Origin: Isoperla grammatica
Lineage: Eukaryota > Arthropoda > Insecta > Plecoptera > Perlodidae
Reading direction: 5' to 3'
Length of the DNA: 64,000 bases
Assembly (NCBI GenBank): GCA_945910005.1
Contig: OX246739.1
Location: forward strand, 37,933,598-37,997,597
The translations under genes and the position numbers were made by a program. A model generated the notes under the pieces. That model searched no databases. It saw only the letters and a program-made list of their open reading frames with translations, and was not told the origin of the DNA. Positions 1-10,878 of the stretch are shown here, piece by piece (position 1 is the stretch's first letter; every line of letters starts with the position of its first letter).

Positions 1-1070
1 AATGGGCCGGCCAATTAACCCCCTGCCCCCCCCCCCCCCCCCACTCAGGGGTGCCGAGTAAGTGGGTTTTCAGGGGCTGAAGCACCCCTGGCAAAACCAC
101 TAGGTCTACATCTAACAAAGTTGTGAGCTATAGCTATCTATACATTTACAAACACGTTTGATGATTGTTTTTCATTTTCAGTGTAAATACACAATCACAG
201 TGCATAACAAAATTTAATTTAATTTTAAAATAAATTGGTAATTAATTATAAAGAAGGTACAGAAGCTGTAGCTGATACGGGTGGGGGGGGGGGGGGCGAT
301 CGTCCCATCGCCCCCCATGATTGTCCTACCAAAGGTCTCAAATCATTTAATCGTACACGGTACTGATAAGACCTTAAACTCTCTGCCCCCCCCCCCCCCC
401 CCCAACCCTTCGGCTTTATAATGGTTTAAATGAGGTAATAATAATATCAATTCACAAAAATCCTTCTGGGTTGAATAATGATTCAATCTAAAGTAATTTT
501 CCGGACACTGAGAAGGGAATTTCGTATGATGTGTTTTGCATCCAGGCAGCTGCACAACAAGTATCCAACTACCCGAAACAAACACTATAGTAGAATGAAT
601 TCTGGGCTCCCACTGTTTCAAAAACCAAAATAATAATAACTTCATGATTCAATTTTGTGTTAATAGTTTACTGAACATAATTATTTTATGTCGACCAACC
701 ATTTCTCGAACCGTGGTGACCGTTGAACCTAGTATACGTTAGAGATAGGATCCCGCGGGAAAAGTGTCGAATGTTGCATTGTTGAAAAAGTTGCGAACTA
801 ACCAGCTACTGGCGGCATAGCATGCCAAATGATTCTACAGTGGTACAACCAAGGAACCTCCTTGGGTACAACCAGATACTTTTCCTATAACAAAATTGGT
901 GTGAAAACACATTTCTTCACATTCTCCACATTTCACATTCATTCTACCCCCTCATTTAAAACAAAGTTGCTACGCGCATGATTTTTCATTCTACTCAACT
1001 AGGAACATCATTTTCAATACACAAATATTTTGTTTTTATTTTAGAAACGAATTTCAGTTATAAAAGTTAG
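1..1070. other. Gene-free upstream region with C/G homopolymers
   Basis: No open frame here looks like protein. The stretch holds a C run at about 25-42, a G run at 283-296 that can pair with a C run just after it, and a C run at 386-403. A 5' exon of the lectin gene, for example one encoding a signal peptide, may lie here or outside the window, but I could not identify it. Confidence 0.6.
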
Positions 1071-4000
1071 GTACAAACTTTGCACGTCATTATGTTGAAT
1101 ATATTGCCTTTGTTACATGAGCAGAAGATAGCTGCTATGTTTACTGGCTGTGCGCCACTGAAAGCCTCAAACGTTCTTATAAACTGCACCATTAAGAGCG
1201 CGAAAACAGCTCTGAACCAAACCATTGATTGCACAAAAAGAGTGCCAATGGGGACAAAGGCCGCCTTCAAATGTAAGCCAGGTTATGCTACCAAGGATAA
1301 GAATAAGGCTGCGACATGCTCAAGGTTTCGCAAGTGGAATAAACGCGTCATCTCTTGCAGGCGGGAAGGTAAGTTCAAGTAAATAAGACAAGTTGAAGTT
1401 ATTCTATAGGGGCGTTATAGAAGGATGTTCTTATAATCTTCTGTTTATATTAAATTTAAATTAAATTAAAGCCCCCATGCCTCGACATATTTTAGTCAAC
1501 TCAAGAATCGTTTATACAATACTTGTCAGATCTATTTCACTTTGTTGCTTACGTTTTACATGCAAATAGATTGGGGAAGGGAGGTGGAGGGGCGGCATTT
1601 TGATTGAACAAAGAGACATGTGACAAATTATTACCTCAATTACCTCCAGAATTTGAGCCTAGTGTGCTACCACAACTAAGCCATAAATAAATTGATCTAT
1701 TCTAAATAATATTTCAAGAAACATAAACGTTATAACTTATAAGTCTATAAACTAAAGCGTGACTAAAGCATAAAGTACGTAAGGGCCGGTCTTACCATCT
1801 CCTGATAAGAAAGTTATTTGTAGCAATTAAGCTATTTGGAGGATTTCAAGGGTTTTGATTGGTGGTTGCCATGGAGACAACAAGCTATTCGACGAATAAA
1901 TAGTTATTGGGACATTGTAAGACTGGACCTAAGTTAAATTAATGTGGCATTGGATGAGTGGCGACAATGTGACAATGACATCTGAAGGTTATATCAGTTT
2001 TTTTATGTGGTGCTCTCATTTTGTAGCTGTACTAACAAGCCAAACACCCTTTTAGTGTTCTTAAGGAGGAAATATTGTGGCACTTCTAGCCTTGAACAGA
2101 CACAATTAGGGAGGATCTGAATAACATTGGCACCCACCAGTTACTTACAGTAACCCTTCTCTTTCCACAAGCTGTTCACTTGTTTGATTTACAGTTACAT
2201 CTCCGTCTACAACGGAGCCTGCAGAGACGACAGAGACCACGGTAGAGACAACCGAAACAGTGGTAAATGAGACCACTACTGCATCGAGTGGAAATGTAAC
2301 GGAGGCAACTGATCCAACTACGGTACCAGTTACTGACGTGACAGCTGTGCAGACGGATGCGACTACAAATACTACTTCCACTACCACAAGCACCACCACA
2401 ACCACCACCACTACCACCACTACCACCACCACCACAACCCAAGCAACAACAACAACAAAAATACCTCGTAAGTATGGGCATATTGTTACTAAAATCGCTT
2501 GCGTATCAATCCTGCACAATATTTTCAATTTTGACAATACCGCTTTAATCACTGCGCAAATAAACAGTCTCAGGTTTTGTGCATGTGTGCTTCGTTTCCA
2601 GTTCCAGGCTTCGACTATATTGAAGGATTTGGCAACTACAGAGCTTACAACATAGCTTCGAGTTGGGCCAACGCTCAATTGAGGTGTGTCCAGCAAGGCA
2701 GCAACCTTGTCGTGCTAGACTCACCGGAAGAAACCATGGCAGTGATCGCTTACGGGAAAGCTAAACGGCTCAACGACTTTGTGCTCATTGGCTACAATGA
2801 TAGTATAACCGAGGGAGTCTTTCTCTCAATAAGTGGTGAGTTCTGAGCCGCAATGTTTATATGGAGAGGTAGGTTAGGCTCAACGACAGTATGCTGCTCA
2901 TTGGCTACAATGATAGTATAACCGAGGGGGTCTTTCTCTCAACACGTGGTGAGTTCTGAGGCGCAATGTTAATATGGAGACGTAGGTTAGGCTCAACAAC
3001 AGTGTGCTCATTGGCTACAATCATTGTAGCCAATGAGCACACTGTTGTTGAGCCTAACCTACGTCTCCATATTATAACCGAGGGGGTCTTTCTCTCAACA
3101 CGTGGTGAGTTCTGAGGCGCAATGTTAATATGGAGACGTAGGTTAGGCTCAACGTCAGTGTGCTCATTGGCTACAATGATAGTATAACCGAGGGAGTCTT
3201 TCTCTCAACACGTGGTGAGTTCTGAGGCGCAATGTTAATATGGAGACGTAGGTTAGGCTCAACAACAGTGTGCTCATTGGCTACAATGATAGTATAACCG
3301 AGGGGGTCTTTCTCTCAACACGTGGTGAGTTCTGAGGCGCAATGTTAATATGGAGACGTAGGTTAGGCTCAACAACAGTGTGCTCATTGGCACAATGATA
3401 GTATAACCGAGGGGGTCTTTCTCTCAACACGTGGTGAGTTCTGAGGCGCAATGTTAATATGGAGACGTAGGTTAGGCTCAACAACAGTGTGCTCATTGGC
3501 ACAATGATAGTATAACCGAGGGGGTCTTTCTCTCAACACGTGGTGAGTTCTGAGGCGCAATGTTAATATGGAGACGTAGGTTAGGCTCAACAACAGTGTG
3601 CTCATTGGCACAATGATAGTATAACCGAGGGGGCAGTGCTGTAGTGCCAGATTTACCAGTACGTATACGCTTCAGTGGGAAGCTTGAGAGACACATCTTT
3701 CCAGACAAAAGAAGATGTGGGGGTTTGGGGGGCAGAGCCCCCCAACAATGGCGCCGCAGGCGATTTAGAAAAAACAGGATTTTTAGAGTGTGTTTTGAGC
3801 GTTTTAGATACCAATACCGGACTGAATGCAATCCCGAAATACTGCAGTTTTGTAGTGCAAAACCAGAAAATCCCCTAAAATAATTAGAACACTGACGAGT
3901 GACGAGAATTGTTCAGGAATACGTTTTGGGGCTTGGGAAGTGGTTTGGCGACACACACGCCGCCCGTGGCCCGTATATAGGTTTATCTGTTGATACTTGG

Positions 4001-5232
4001 CTGTTGATAATTGACTCCGCAATATTTTTGCCGAGCGAGACAATTGTACCCCACTTGGTGTATTGGCGGGACGCGGGACTTAAAATTGAATATCGGGACT
4101 CCCAGATCCAGGGGTGGTCATTCGAGGCATATTACGACCGTATCATTGCGTATCACTCGTATCATAACCAAAACCAGTGTGTATACGAACGTTTTTTAGC
4201 CGGAGCAGTGTGTATACGGCGTATACGCCCGTATACGCACCATCACTACACCACTGCGAGGGGGTCTTTCTCTCAACACGTGGTGAGTTCTGAGGCGCAA
4301 TGTTAATATGGAGACGTAGGTTAGGCTCAACGACAGTGTGCTCATTGGCTACAATGATAGTATAACCGAGGGTGTCTTTCTCTCAACACGTGGTGAGTTC
4401 TGAGGCGCAATGTTTATATGGAGACGTAGGTTAGGCTCAACGACAGTGTGCTCATTGGCACAATGATAGTATAACCGAGGGGGTCTTTCTCTCAACACGT
4501 GGTGAGTTCTGAGGCGCAATGTTTACATGGAGAGGTAGGTTCGGCGGTGATGTGAGTTGATGGTTCTGACAAGAACCGCAGAACCTATCCACACCGACAT
4601 GCTCCATTCTACGCTCCATACACAACGATGGGTACGTTGACGTCAAAAACCGCAGCAAATTGTAATGTTTTAATTACATCTCAAGAACGCACCTCAAAAT
4701 CGAAAATCTGAGTAATAAGCGGGCTGTGGTTTGGTAAACCCTGCAACCTGAATGGTGAATGTAATTATGCATTATAATTAGTATTAGTGTGATTTTTATT
4801 TAATTAAATTACTAATGAAATAAGTATCACAGTCATACTGATTATAATGTTAGATACATTTATCATTCAGTATGTAAGGGCTTACCAAACCTTTACTCAG
4901 ATTTTCGGTTTTCAGGTGCATTCTTGAGATATTAAAACATGACAATTTGCTACGGTTTTTGACGTAGAGGTATTTAATTCTAACTCTAATGATGATAAGT
5001 AGCGTATTAAAAGGAGCCACTTTTATTCCCCCCCCCCCCCCCCCTCCAATATCACGTGACCTTCACTGTTGCAGGTACGCCCTTGAATTTGACAGTCTCG
5101 GGCCTAGCTTGGATGCCCGGAAATCCAGACAATTTCAATAACGAGGACTGCGTGATGATCACACTAAGCACGGGGAAGATAAGTGATGTTATATGTTATC
5201 CTAACTCACAACATTCGATCTGTGAGCAATAA
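1071..5232 (+). CDS. Sushi/CCP - Thr-rich stalk - C-type lectin protein (5' incomplete)
   Basis: Four exons join in frame: about 1132 (or 1071)-1368, 2195-2467, 2602-2835 and 5075-5232, all linked in phase 1 and ending in TAA. Exon 1 encodes a sushi module with four spaced cysteines, FKCKPGY and a final W...C. Exon 2 is a mucin-like stalk, almost all Thr with Pro, Ser and Glu, likely O-glycosylated. Exons 3 and 4 form a C-type lectin domain: SWANAQLRC, then GLAWMPGNPDNFNNEDCVMI, ISDVICY and a terminal ICEQ. The usual EPN/QPD sugar-binding triplet reads NPD and the WND motif reads ISD, so sugar specificity or calcium binding may be altered. The likely role is secreted or surface recognition in immunity or adhesion. 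No signal peptide exon was found, so the first exon is missing. The last intron (2836-5074) contains the splice-donor array and a hAT element. The domain calls are firm; the 5' boundary is not. Confidence 0.85.
1783..1929. mobile_element. Harbinger-like MITE in lectin intron 1
   Basis: The ends GGGCCGGTCTTACCATCTC and (reverse complement) GGTCCAGTCTTACAATGTC are imperfect inverted repeats, flanked by TAA on both sides. A 3-bp TWA duplication is typical of PIF/Harbinger elements. The 147-bp element has no coding capacity. The element at 17136-18429 shares the GGGCCGGTY terminus. Confidence 0.6.
2971..3073. repeat. Snap-back palindrome inside the array
   Basis: A 51-nt arm (2971-3021) is followed after a single C by its exact reverse complement (3023-3073). 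The array then resumes with TATAACCGAGGG. This looks like a templated inverted duplication of one repeat unit. Confidence 0.9.
3634..4256. mobile_element. Non-autonomous hAT-like element in the array
   Basis: The termini CAGTGCTGTAGTG and CACTACACCACTG are inverted repeats, and an exact 8-bp direct repeat CGAGGGGG flanks both sides (3626-3633 and 4257-4264). The interior has repeated GTATACG motifs and a GGGGGCAGAGCCCCCC hairpin. No transposase is visible. Confidence 0.85.
4639..4972. repeat. Long imperfect inverted-repeat element
   Basis: Left-arm features (GTCAAAAACCGCAG, AAATCGAAAATCTGAGTAA, GGTTTGGTAA) reappear in reverse complement on the right (TTACCAAACC, TCAGATTTTCGGTTT, CGGTTTTTGACGTAGAG). 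A half copy lies at 44262-44455 in a KIF18 intron, so it is a dispersed element. No target duplication was confirmed. A C run follows at about 5031-5044, just before the last lectin exon. Confidence 0.6.
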
Positions 5233-6853
5233 CGCAGAGAATTACAGTTTTAAATTTAAATTTTTTTGCACGGAATATTTTGTATGACAGAATATTGGTT
5301 ATTTTTTCCTTACACGTTTTGAAATTAGTTTGTAGTTTGCATTTGTACAACCATGGATCTAGCTTAAACGAATGCATATTATATACTATAAATTAAGAAG
5401 TTGGAAAGATTTTGGCAGTAGGCTAGTTGAAGAGGCAATGTTTTAATATGACTGTTGTTTGAATTAAAAATTTAACTGTACATTTTTTTGTAGAGTAATT
5501 AATAAACTTGTGTTGAATCAATATTGATAAAGTATACTGTTTACGCCATACCCACTTATCTACATGTGATCCATTGAAGAACATAGGGCCAGGGGGTAAA
5601 TCATTTTTCTCTAGTTTAGAGATAATATACAAGGGTTTGGTAAAAGCAAAATAGTTGAACGGAGAAATAGTTATTTGAACATTATCTATTGTTCACTTTT
5701 TGTCATTTTTCCTTCTACACCTTTTACAATTTGAATTGTATTTTCACAACTGTAGCGCACAAAATGATGAACTAGACTGACAACACTCAATAAATAGAAG
5801 CGTGGTACAAAAATCTGATGTTTTGCTTATAATCAGCTCCCAAAAAATCGACTTACACCACTTGAATTTTCAACAGATTTAAAATATATTTGCTATATCA
5901 ACACTCAACAATTTGTCAGGTTAATTCCTGAGTTGGTGGTTGTGTGAATCTGCTGAAAAGCCAGTATACTCTCATTTTGATACCCAATCTGACGTTAAGG
6001 TTAATGTGAATTACTTTCAAAGCCAAATTTCATGTTTTCTTCGCGTCGTACGGTTTTGCACGACTGTAATGTATGTTGGGGCTAATGGACTTATTTCTAT
6101 AGGGCTTAAGTGATTGGCGTTCTAGCCAAGGGCTACCTGTCATGAATATCTTCACTCAAGCGCCCCCCCCCCCCCCCCCATCTTGTTGACACCACTTATT
6201 CGGATTATGTACACGTCCGTAATCATACATAGATCTACATTTCAATCGAACATTCTACCATTCTACTGTAAAACAAATAAAGCCCTCGCGACAGAATACA
6301 ATTTCGTCTTCGCCAATTGGTCACTCACTTACGAAGATGGGTCTTTCGATCAAGCAATGAACCTGTGATTGAACTCTGAAACAAACAGAATGAATTTTAG
6401 AGTACTTTCATCGTCATCAAAAATTCTGTACAAATTCAACAAGTGAATGTGAAACTAGAATTGAGTGGTATTACGTCTATATTGAAATATATTTTATGGT
6501 AAACGTTTTATTTCAGTTGTCTGGTTTGAACAGATGATTTCAATACGACCTAAACAGACCATTTCGTAATGTTAGTGAATTCAAATTATTACTTGGCTAT
6601 CGGTTTAAAAATCGACGAGTAGGGTCTGCATTATTTGTAGTAGAGGTCAAGCCTACGTTAGGAAGTCAAATAGCTGACTTGTTTGACCTGACACCAGTCG
6701 ATGTGTAGCTGCTTATAGGGTCTAGTCTGGCCTTCCACACGATGCGTCAATCAAGAAAGTTTCACTATACGTATTGCCACAGGCTGATGTCAAGAGTAAA
6801 TTGCTCCTCCCACAGTTGAACTACTGAGCAACAGCGAGATACGTGATTGCTGA
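5233..6853. other. Intergenic region between lectin and receptor genes
   Basis: AT-rich DNA with no supported coding exon. A C run lies at about 6163-6179. This stretch must hold the lectin 3' UTR and the receptor promoter, but I see no clear TATA box or polyadenylation signal. Confidence 0.5.
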
Positions 6854-6913
6854 TTGGTCACCTGCACGCGAGAGTCAGAAGACAATCTGTGTGTGTTAAC
6901 TCACAAGATCAGG

Positions 6914-8701
6914 ATGTATCCACTCGTTCAAACCATCACGTGTATTGTAATCATATCAATACCCATGACGTCAACGTCAATCCTCCAAGTAGCCATGGCA
7001 ACGCAGCAGTACTTCAAGTCAGACTGTCTCGTCTTCGTGACAGCCGACGACTTGGCTCGCGAGAGGAAGATAGTCATCAATGAGAAGGTCTCGAGTGGAC
7101 AGCTAGTATTTTCGTCACCGGTCATCATGCAAAGGAGTGGAAGAACGCCGCTTCAAGATCCTTGCGACCGTCCGACGTTTGTACTCTTCAACCTACTAGA
7201 TACCACCGCCTATCTGAACAGCTCCTTGGGCAACGCCTCGAGGAAAGTGTGTCTGTTATTCCTGCAAGAGTCAGCGGATCTGGCCGAGAGTTTCCTGCAC
7301 GTGGACGTTCCTTTCGACAGCGAGGTGTTGGTCGCCCGCGGTGGGCCCGACGCGATCCTCCTGACGGAAGTGTACCGCGTCCACGCCAGACTACCCCTCA
7401 GGGCGAACGCGTTCGGCTCGTGGAGTCGCCGCGGAGGATTCAAGGGACCGCGGGCACGATTCAAGTACTCACGGAGATCGGACCTGCAAGGGGTGGTGCT
7501 CATGACGACCAATGCGTTGACGGTCTTCACGAACGGGGACGTCAAGCGCGGCGTCATTGGTGGGTTCCACGGAGCGTTGTGGACGGTACTCGAGGATCAC
7601 ATGGGGTTCTCTAGCGTGCACTCGTGTCCGGGGGACCACGTCTACGGGAACCTGCTGAGCAACGGATCGTGGTCGGGCATGATGGGAGCGTTGCTACGCG
7701 AGGAGGCGGACGTCGCTGCAACCACCCTCATCGTGTCGGACCTACGGGCGAGCTACATCACCCTCTCTGTCCCGCTCTACACGACCCACGCGTGGATCTA
7801 CATCCGGGACCCCGGGCGGGAGATTTCCCTCGTCGCCCTGACCTCGCCTTTCCGTCCGACTCTCTGGGCGGCCCTGATTATCTGCGTCGTCCTTTCGTCG
7901 AGCGTCATTCACCTCACGTTCACCCTATTGGCTCGCGAGCAGGACGGAGACCACTCCCTCCTCGAGAACATCTTCCTTGTCTTCAGCGCCGTGTTCTGTT
8001 CGCAGGGCAAAGCGGACACTCTTCCCATCGCGTCCTTTCGCATCGTCTACCTGGTCTCGTGCTTCGTCGGCGTCGTTTCCGTCATCAGCTACTCCGCTTC
8101 GGTCATGTCCGTCCTCACCGTGTACAGACCCACCCTCCCCTTCTCTACCCTCGAGCAATACAGGCGAGACGGTTCGTACTCTCTGGGCATGATCCGGGGC
8201 GCCTCCTACTACAACAAGTTCCAGTACGCCAGACAGGGCAGCGTGTTGAGGGGACTCTTCGAGAGCGCCGTACTTACGGATCCGGCAAACACGCCCGATA
8301 ACCCGCAGGAGGCTCTACGACGAGTGTGCGCGATCGACAGGCGTTACGGCTTCGTGGACACTCTCGAGGTAATACACTCGATGGTGCTTGATTGCGCCAT
8401 TGTGCCCGTACCGGACCTCGTGGATAAATCAGCGCTCAGTTACGGTTTCCGCAACACCAGTCCCTACGTCGATATCTTCAACCACAACATACTCAAGCTT
8501 CACGCCAACGGAGTGATCAGGAAAGTCTACAATGAGTTTTACCCCAAGAAGCCGGAAGTGGTAGTTCAGAAGATGGAACCCATAAGTTTAGAGACGGTGG
8601 GTCCCATCTTGAAGATTTGGGTGGCCGGTGTTATCATATCGGCGATGTTGCTGGCAGTTGAGATGATCACGTTTCGCTTCGACAGTGGCCTGGCGCGCTG
8701 A
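6914..8701 (+). CDS. Divergent ionotropic receptor (iGluR-like chemoreceptor), intronless
   Basis: A single open frame of 595 codons. I chose the Met at 6914 because it opens a hydrophobic signal peptide (MYPLVQTITCIVIISIP); an in-frame start 60 bp upstream would bury it. Approximate order: variable N-terminal region, S1 half of the ligand domain (around 207-291), TM1 (315-340), pore loop (348-370), TM2 (373-403, containing SYSASVMSVLTVYRPTLPF, the counterpart of the iGluR SYTANLAAFLT segment), S2, TM4 (565-587) and a short cytoplasmic tail. The S1 arginine is kept in LIVSDLRASYITLSVPLY, with the usual spacing to the following proline. Architecture and the absence of an amino-terminal ATD fit protostome IRs, ligand-gated cation channels of chemosensory neurons. 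The ligand cannot be inferred. Codons are strikingly GC-rich compared with the AT-rich surroundings. An 18-A tract lies 87 bp after the stop. Confidence 0.9.
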   Translation: MYPLVQTITCIVIISIPMTSTSILQVAMATQQYFKSDCLVFVTADDLARERKIVINEKVSSGQLVFSSPVIMQRSGRTPLQDPCDRPTFVLFNLLDTTAYLNSSLGNASRKVCLLFLQESADLAESFLHVDVPFDSEVLVARGGPDAILLTEVYRVHARLPLRANAFGSWSRRGGFKGPRARFKYSRRSDLQGVVLMTTNALTVFTNGDVKRGVIGGFHGALWTVLEDHMGFSSVHSCPGDHVYGNLLSNGSWSGMMGALLREEADVAATTLIVSDLRASYITLSVPLYTTHAWIYIRDPGREISLVALTSPFRPTLWAALIICVVLSSSVIHLTFTLLAREQDGDHSLLENIFLVFSAVFCSQGKADTLPIASFRIVYLVSCFVGVVSVISYSASVMSVLTVYRPTLPFSTLEQYRRDGSYSLGMIRGASYYNKFQYARQGSVLRGLFESAVLTDPANTPDNPQEALRRVCAIDRRYGFVDTLEVIHSMVLDCAIVPVPDLVDKSALSYGFRNTSPYVDIFNHNILKLHANGVIRKVYNEFYPKKPEVVVQKMEPISLETVGPILKIWVAGVIISAMLLAVEMITFRFDSGLAR

Positions 8702-9313
8702 TAAACAACTCGTTGGTGCGCATACATTATGCCCAACACGTGGTACTGGGGACCGAAAACATATGTATTTTTCGATGCCAAAAATCTAAAAAAAAAAAAA
8801 AAAAACTTCTATGCACGGATTCAGTTTTCGAAACCTCGACACTTCTCATGTTTTTTACTTTTCAACGCATGACATCCCTCCGTTACCAGAAACCAACTTC
8901 ATGATTTCAGAGAACTACTCATCAGCTGACTGGTACAGGCTAGCGTCAGCTGTTCTTGTTTATCTTGCCAGGACGTGTCCAAATTATAAGTTTTCTGGCA
9001 TATTTGGCATTTCATTAATATTCCATTTGCATTTAAATAATTTCTCGTTCAACTTGTTGAACTAAATCTTCAATTCAACGTTTAACGTATACATAGGTGT
9101 AGCATAGCAGTTTTGTTAGGGGGGGGGGGGGGGAGTACAAGCTACGTTTCTAGGTGTGCATAGAAAAATTAAAGTATGTAATAATATGCAGAAGTTTTCT
9201 TCTTCGAATTCAAGCATGAAAGTAACGTTTGAGCTGGAAATTGAACCGTGCAATACATGTACACTTGAGCACTTGCCCTAAACCGCTTTTAGGACTGGAA
9301 ACTGCTGCATGTA
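8702..9313. other. Receptor 3' flank with A18 tract and G run
   Basis: Holds an 18-nt A tract (8788-8805) and a G run (about 9120-9133). No AATAAA precedes the A tract. No gene seen. Confidence 0.5.
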
Positions 9314-9517
9314 ATTGACGAGTGGTGATAGGCGGAGCTTGCGCCGAGTACTGTGTCACGTGACTAGCAGTTGGGAAAAGTCCCTACTGTCCGGATGGAT
9401 CCACGCAAAACACATCCACACTTATCTCGTTCTAGCTGTTATAATATTCATTTTTAAGATATAACCTGGAAAACATATTTAGTTCACATACCAGTGGTCA
9501 ATATATAAAGGTTATCT
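9314..9517. repeat. Truncated copy of the TTGACGA(G/C)TGGTGAT element
   Basis: Starts TTGACGAGTGGTGATAGGCG and runs parallel to the left arm of the full element at 20279-21280 up to TCAATATATAAAGGTTAT. It is cut at its right side by the MITE at 9518. Confidence 0.75.
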
Positions 9518-9640
9518 TAGTCGGCCCCTACACCTAGGGGCGCCCATTGTTACCAAGGTAACAATTGTTTGCATGTTATTTCCCATAAACAAAACAAATC
9601 CATAGCAACAATGGGTGCCCCTAGGTGTAGGGGCCGACTA
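9518..9640. mobile_element. Palindromic MITE (TAGTCGGCCCCTACACC)
   Basis: The two ends TAGTCGGCCCCTACACCTAG and its reverse complement form a 123-bp hairpin that also includes GGGGCGCCCATTGTT / AACAATGGGTGCCCC. A second, rearranged copy lies at 14556-14677. The flanking TA dinucleotides could be a mariner-type duplication. Confidence 0.75.
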
Positions 9641-9722
9641 TGAATTCCAACCCTAGGTTGGCAGCATGTTTCGGAATGCATCCAGTAAGCTGGCGCACTG
9701 GATCAGTACATCCAGCATGTAA

Positions 9723-10701
9723 TGGTCGGTTTACACAGATTTTTAAGATCTAGGTTTAAGGTTTTAATATCCAAGGACTAAGCCTCTCGGTTCACATAGA
9801 TCTTTGCTAAACACTGATAAACACTGAATAATTTAATAACTTGACTGATGCAGTCGCTCTCCGATTGGCGAAACGATAGTGACGTCGACTTCTGATTGGT
9901 TGGGTCTAAGAATCTTAAATCCTTGGTCTAAGAGTTGAAAGTTGGCCAACTTCTTAAATCCTTAGACCTGGCTCTTAGACCTATGCTTGGTCTACACGCA
10001 CGTTGATTATCCTGTTTGCTGTATACCTATATCGACTGAGCAGCTGTTATGCACTAAGTATGCGTAGTTTTTTGATTTTAGATTTTAGTGGTTTAGAATT
10101 TAGGCCTAGGCCCTATCTATTTATTTTTCTACATTTGTTGTAAATGTGAATATAGTATTTTATTGTTACTTTTAGTATAGGCATTGTAGCCTATCCACTC
10201 TTCGCACATCTCCTTAGAGATTAGACATGTAAGTTGTGTCTTGAAGAATAAATATCTTTATCTTTATCTTTATCTTTAACGGGGGACATGATGAACGTCC
10301 ACACGGATCAATTTAACGACAATTGTGGCACCTAGCGGAAGAGTTTCTAAATAGCTTTAACTTTGTTTATGTGTTGTTTGTTGTAACGTTTCTGTGTCTT
10401 GCGACACTTTTTTCTTTTTTTTCATATTAAAATCAATAAATCCACGAAAATAATGAAGATGAAACACTGCGACTGAAACACTGCCACCTTTCGTCAAAGA
10501 AATGCCCATGTTTAGTTGGCAGCGCTTCAATTATTTGGGGGTCTTGAGGCAAATCATCTGCCTCGACAATGATTGGCGAAACTGCACGTCTACACGCGAA
10601 GATAATTGGAGACTCGAATGATTGGAGCGAATAATCCACGCGTGTAGACATAGCATTAGTGACCGTGTGTGTAATCCTTAGACCCGTGTGTAAACCGACC
10701 A
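9723..10701. mobile_element. TIR element TGGTCGGTTTACACA, TAA-flanked
   Basis: Perfect 15-bp inverted termini TGGTCGGTTTACACA / TGTGTAAACCGACCA are flanked by TAA on both sides, as in PIF/Harbinger elements. The interior holds a retroposon-like tail (AATAAATATC followed by TTTATC repeats at about 10250-10276). No transposase frame is visible. A shorter relative sits at 50018-50279. Confidence 0.7.
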
Positions 10702-10822
10702 TAACGGAACGCAACCCCGGTCTGGCTCCCGGCTCCCAAAATATTACCGCCATAACCAGACCAGGAGCCCAATTACAGTACTTTTTACTTGAGCTAAAAT
10801 GTAATAAAGGTACTAGTATGTA

Positions 10823-10878
10823 GAAAAACTCCATTTCATTGGGTTTGATATTTCAAACCCAACGAAATGGAGTTTTTC
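10823..10878. repeat. Near-perfect 56-nt hairpin
   Basis: The arm GAAAAACTCCATTTCATTGG and the following GTTTGA are mirrored across TAT by TCAAACCC(A)ACGAAATGG and AGTTTTTC. There is one mismatch in a 26-bp arm. Confidence 0.85.

Larger units (their letters stand above)
2877..4548. repeat. Tandem array of a 109-110 bp exon-end/splice-donor unit
   Basis: Nine further copies of the last ~70 bp of lectin exon 3 plus about 40 bp of the following intron sit directly downstream of the genuine exon. Each copy keeps the splice donor sequence GTGAGTTCTGAG. Donor positions are 2836 (real), 2949, 3105, 3215, 3325, 3434, 3543, 4283, 4393 and 4502. Several copies share a small deletion (GGCACAATG for GGCTACAATG), so the array has expanded by unequal exchange. 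Copy 2 carries a fold-back palindrome, and one copy is split by the hAT element at 3634-4256. Long minus-strand frames across the array are artefacts of the repeat. Confidence 0.95.

Noticed and set aside
2145..2696. Long minus-strand Val-rich and Gly-rich frames opposite the Thr stalk
   Set aside because: They are antisense shadows of the ACC/ACA repeat that encodes threonine on the plus strand, which alone has consistent splice sites and phase.
3281..3831. Minus-strand repeated protein-like frames
   Set aside because: Produced by the tandem array; the repeated sequence derives from the plus-strand exon.
2877..4548. Regular direct repeats that could be mistaken for a CRISPR array
   Set aside because: The repeats are adjacent copies of an exon-intron boundary with no unique spacers, in a spliced eukaryotic gene.
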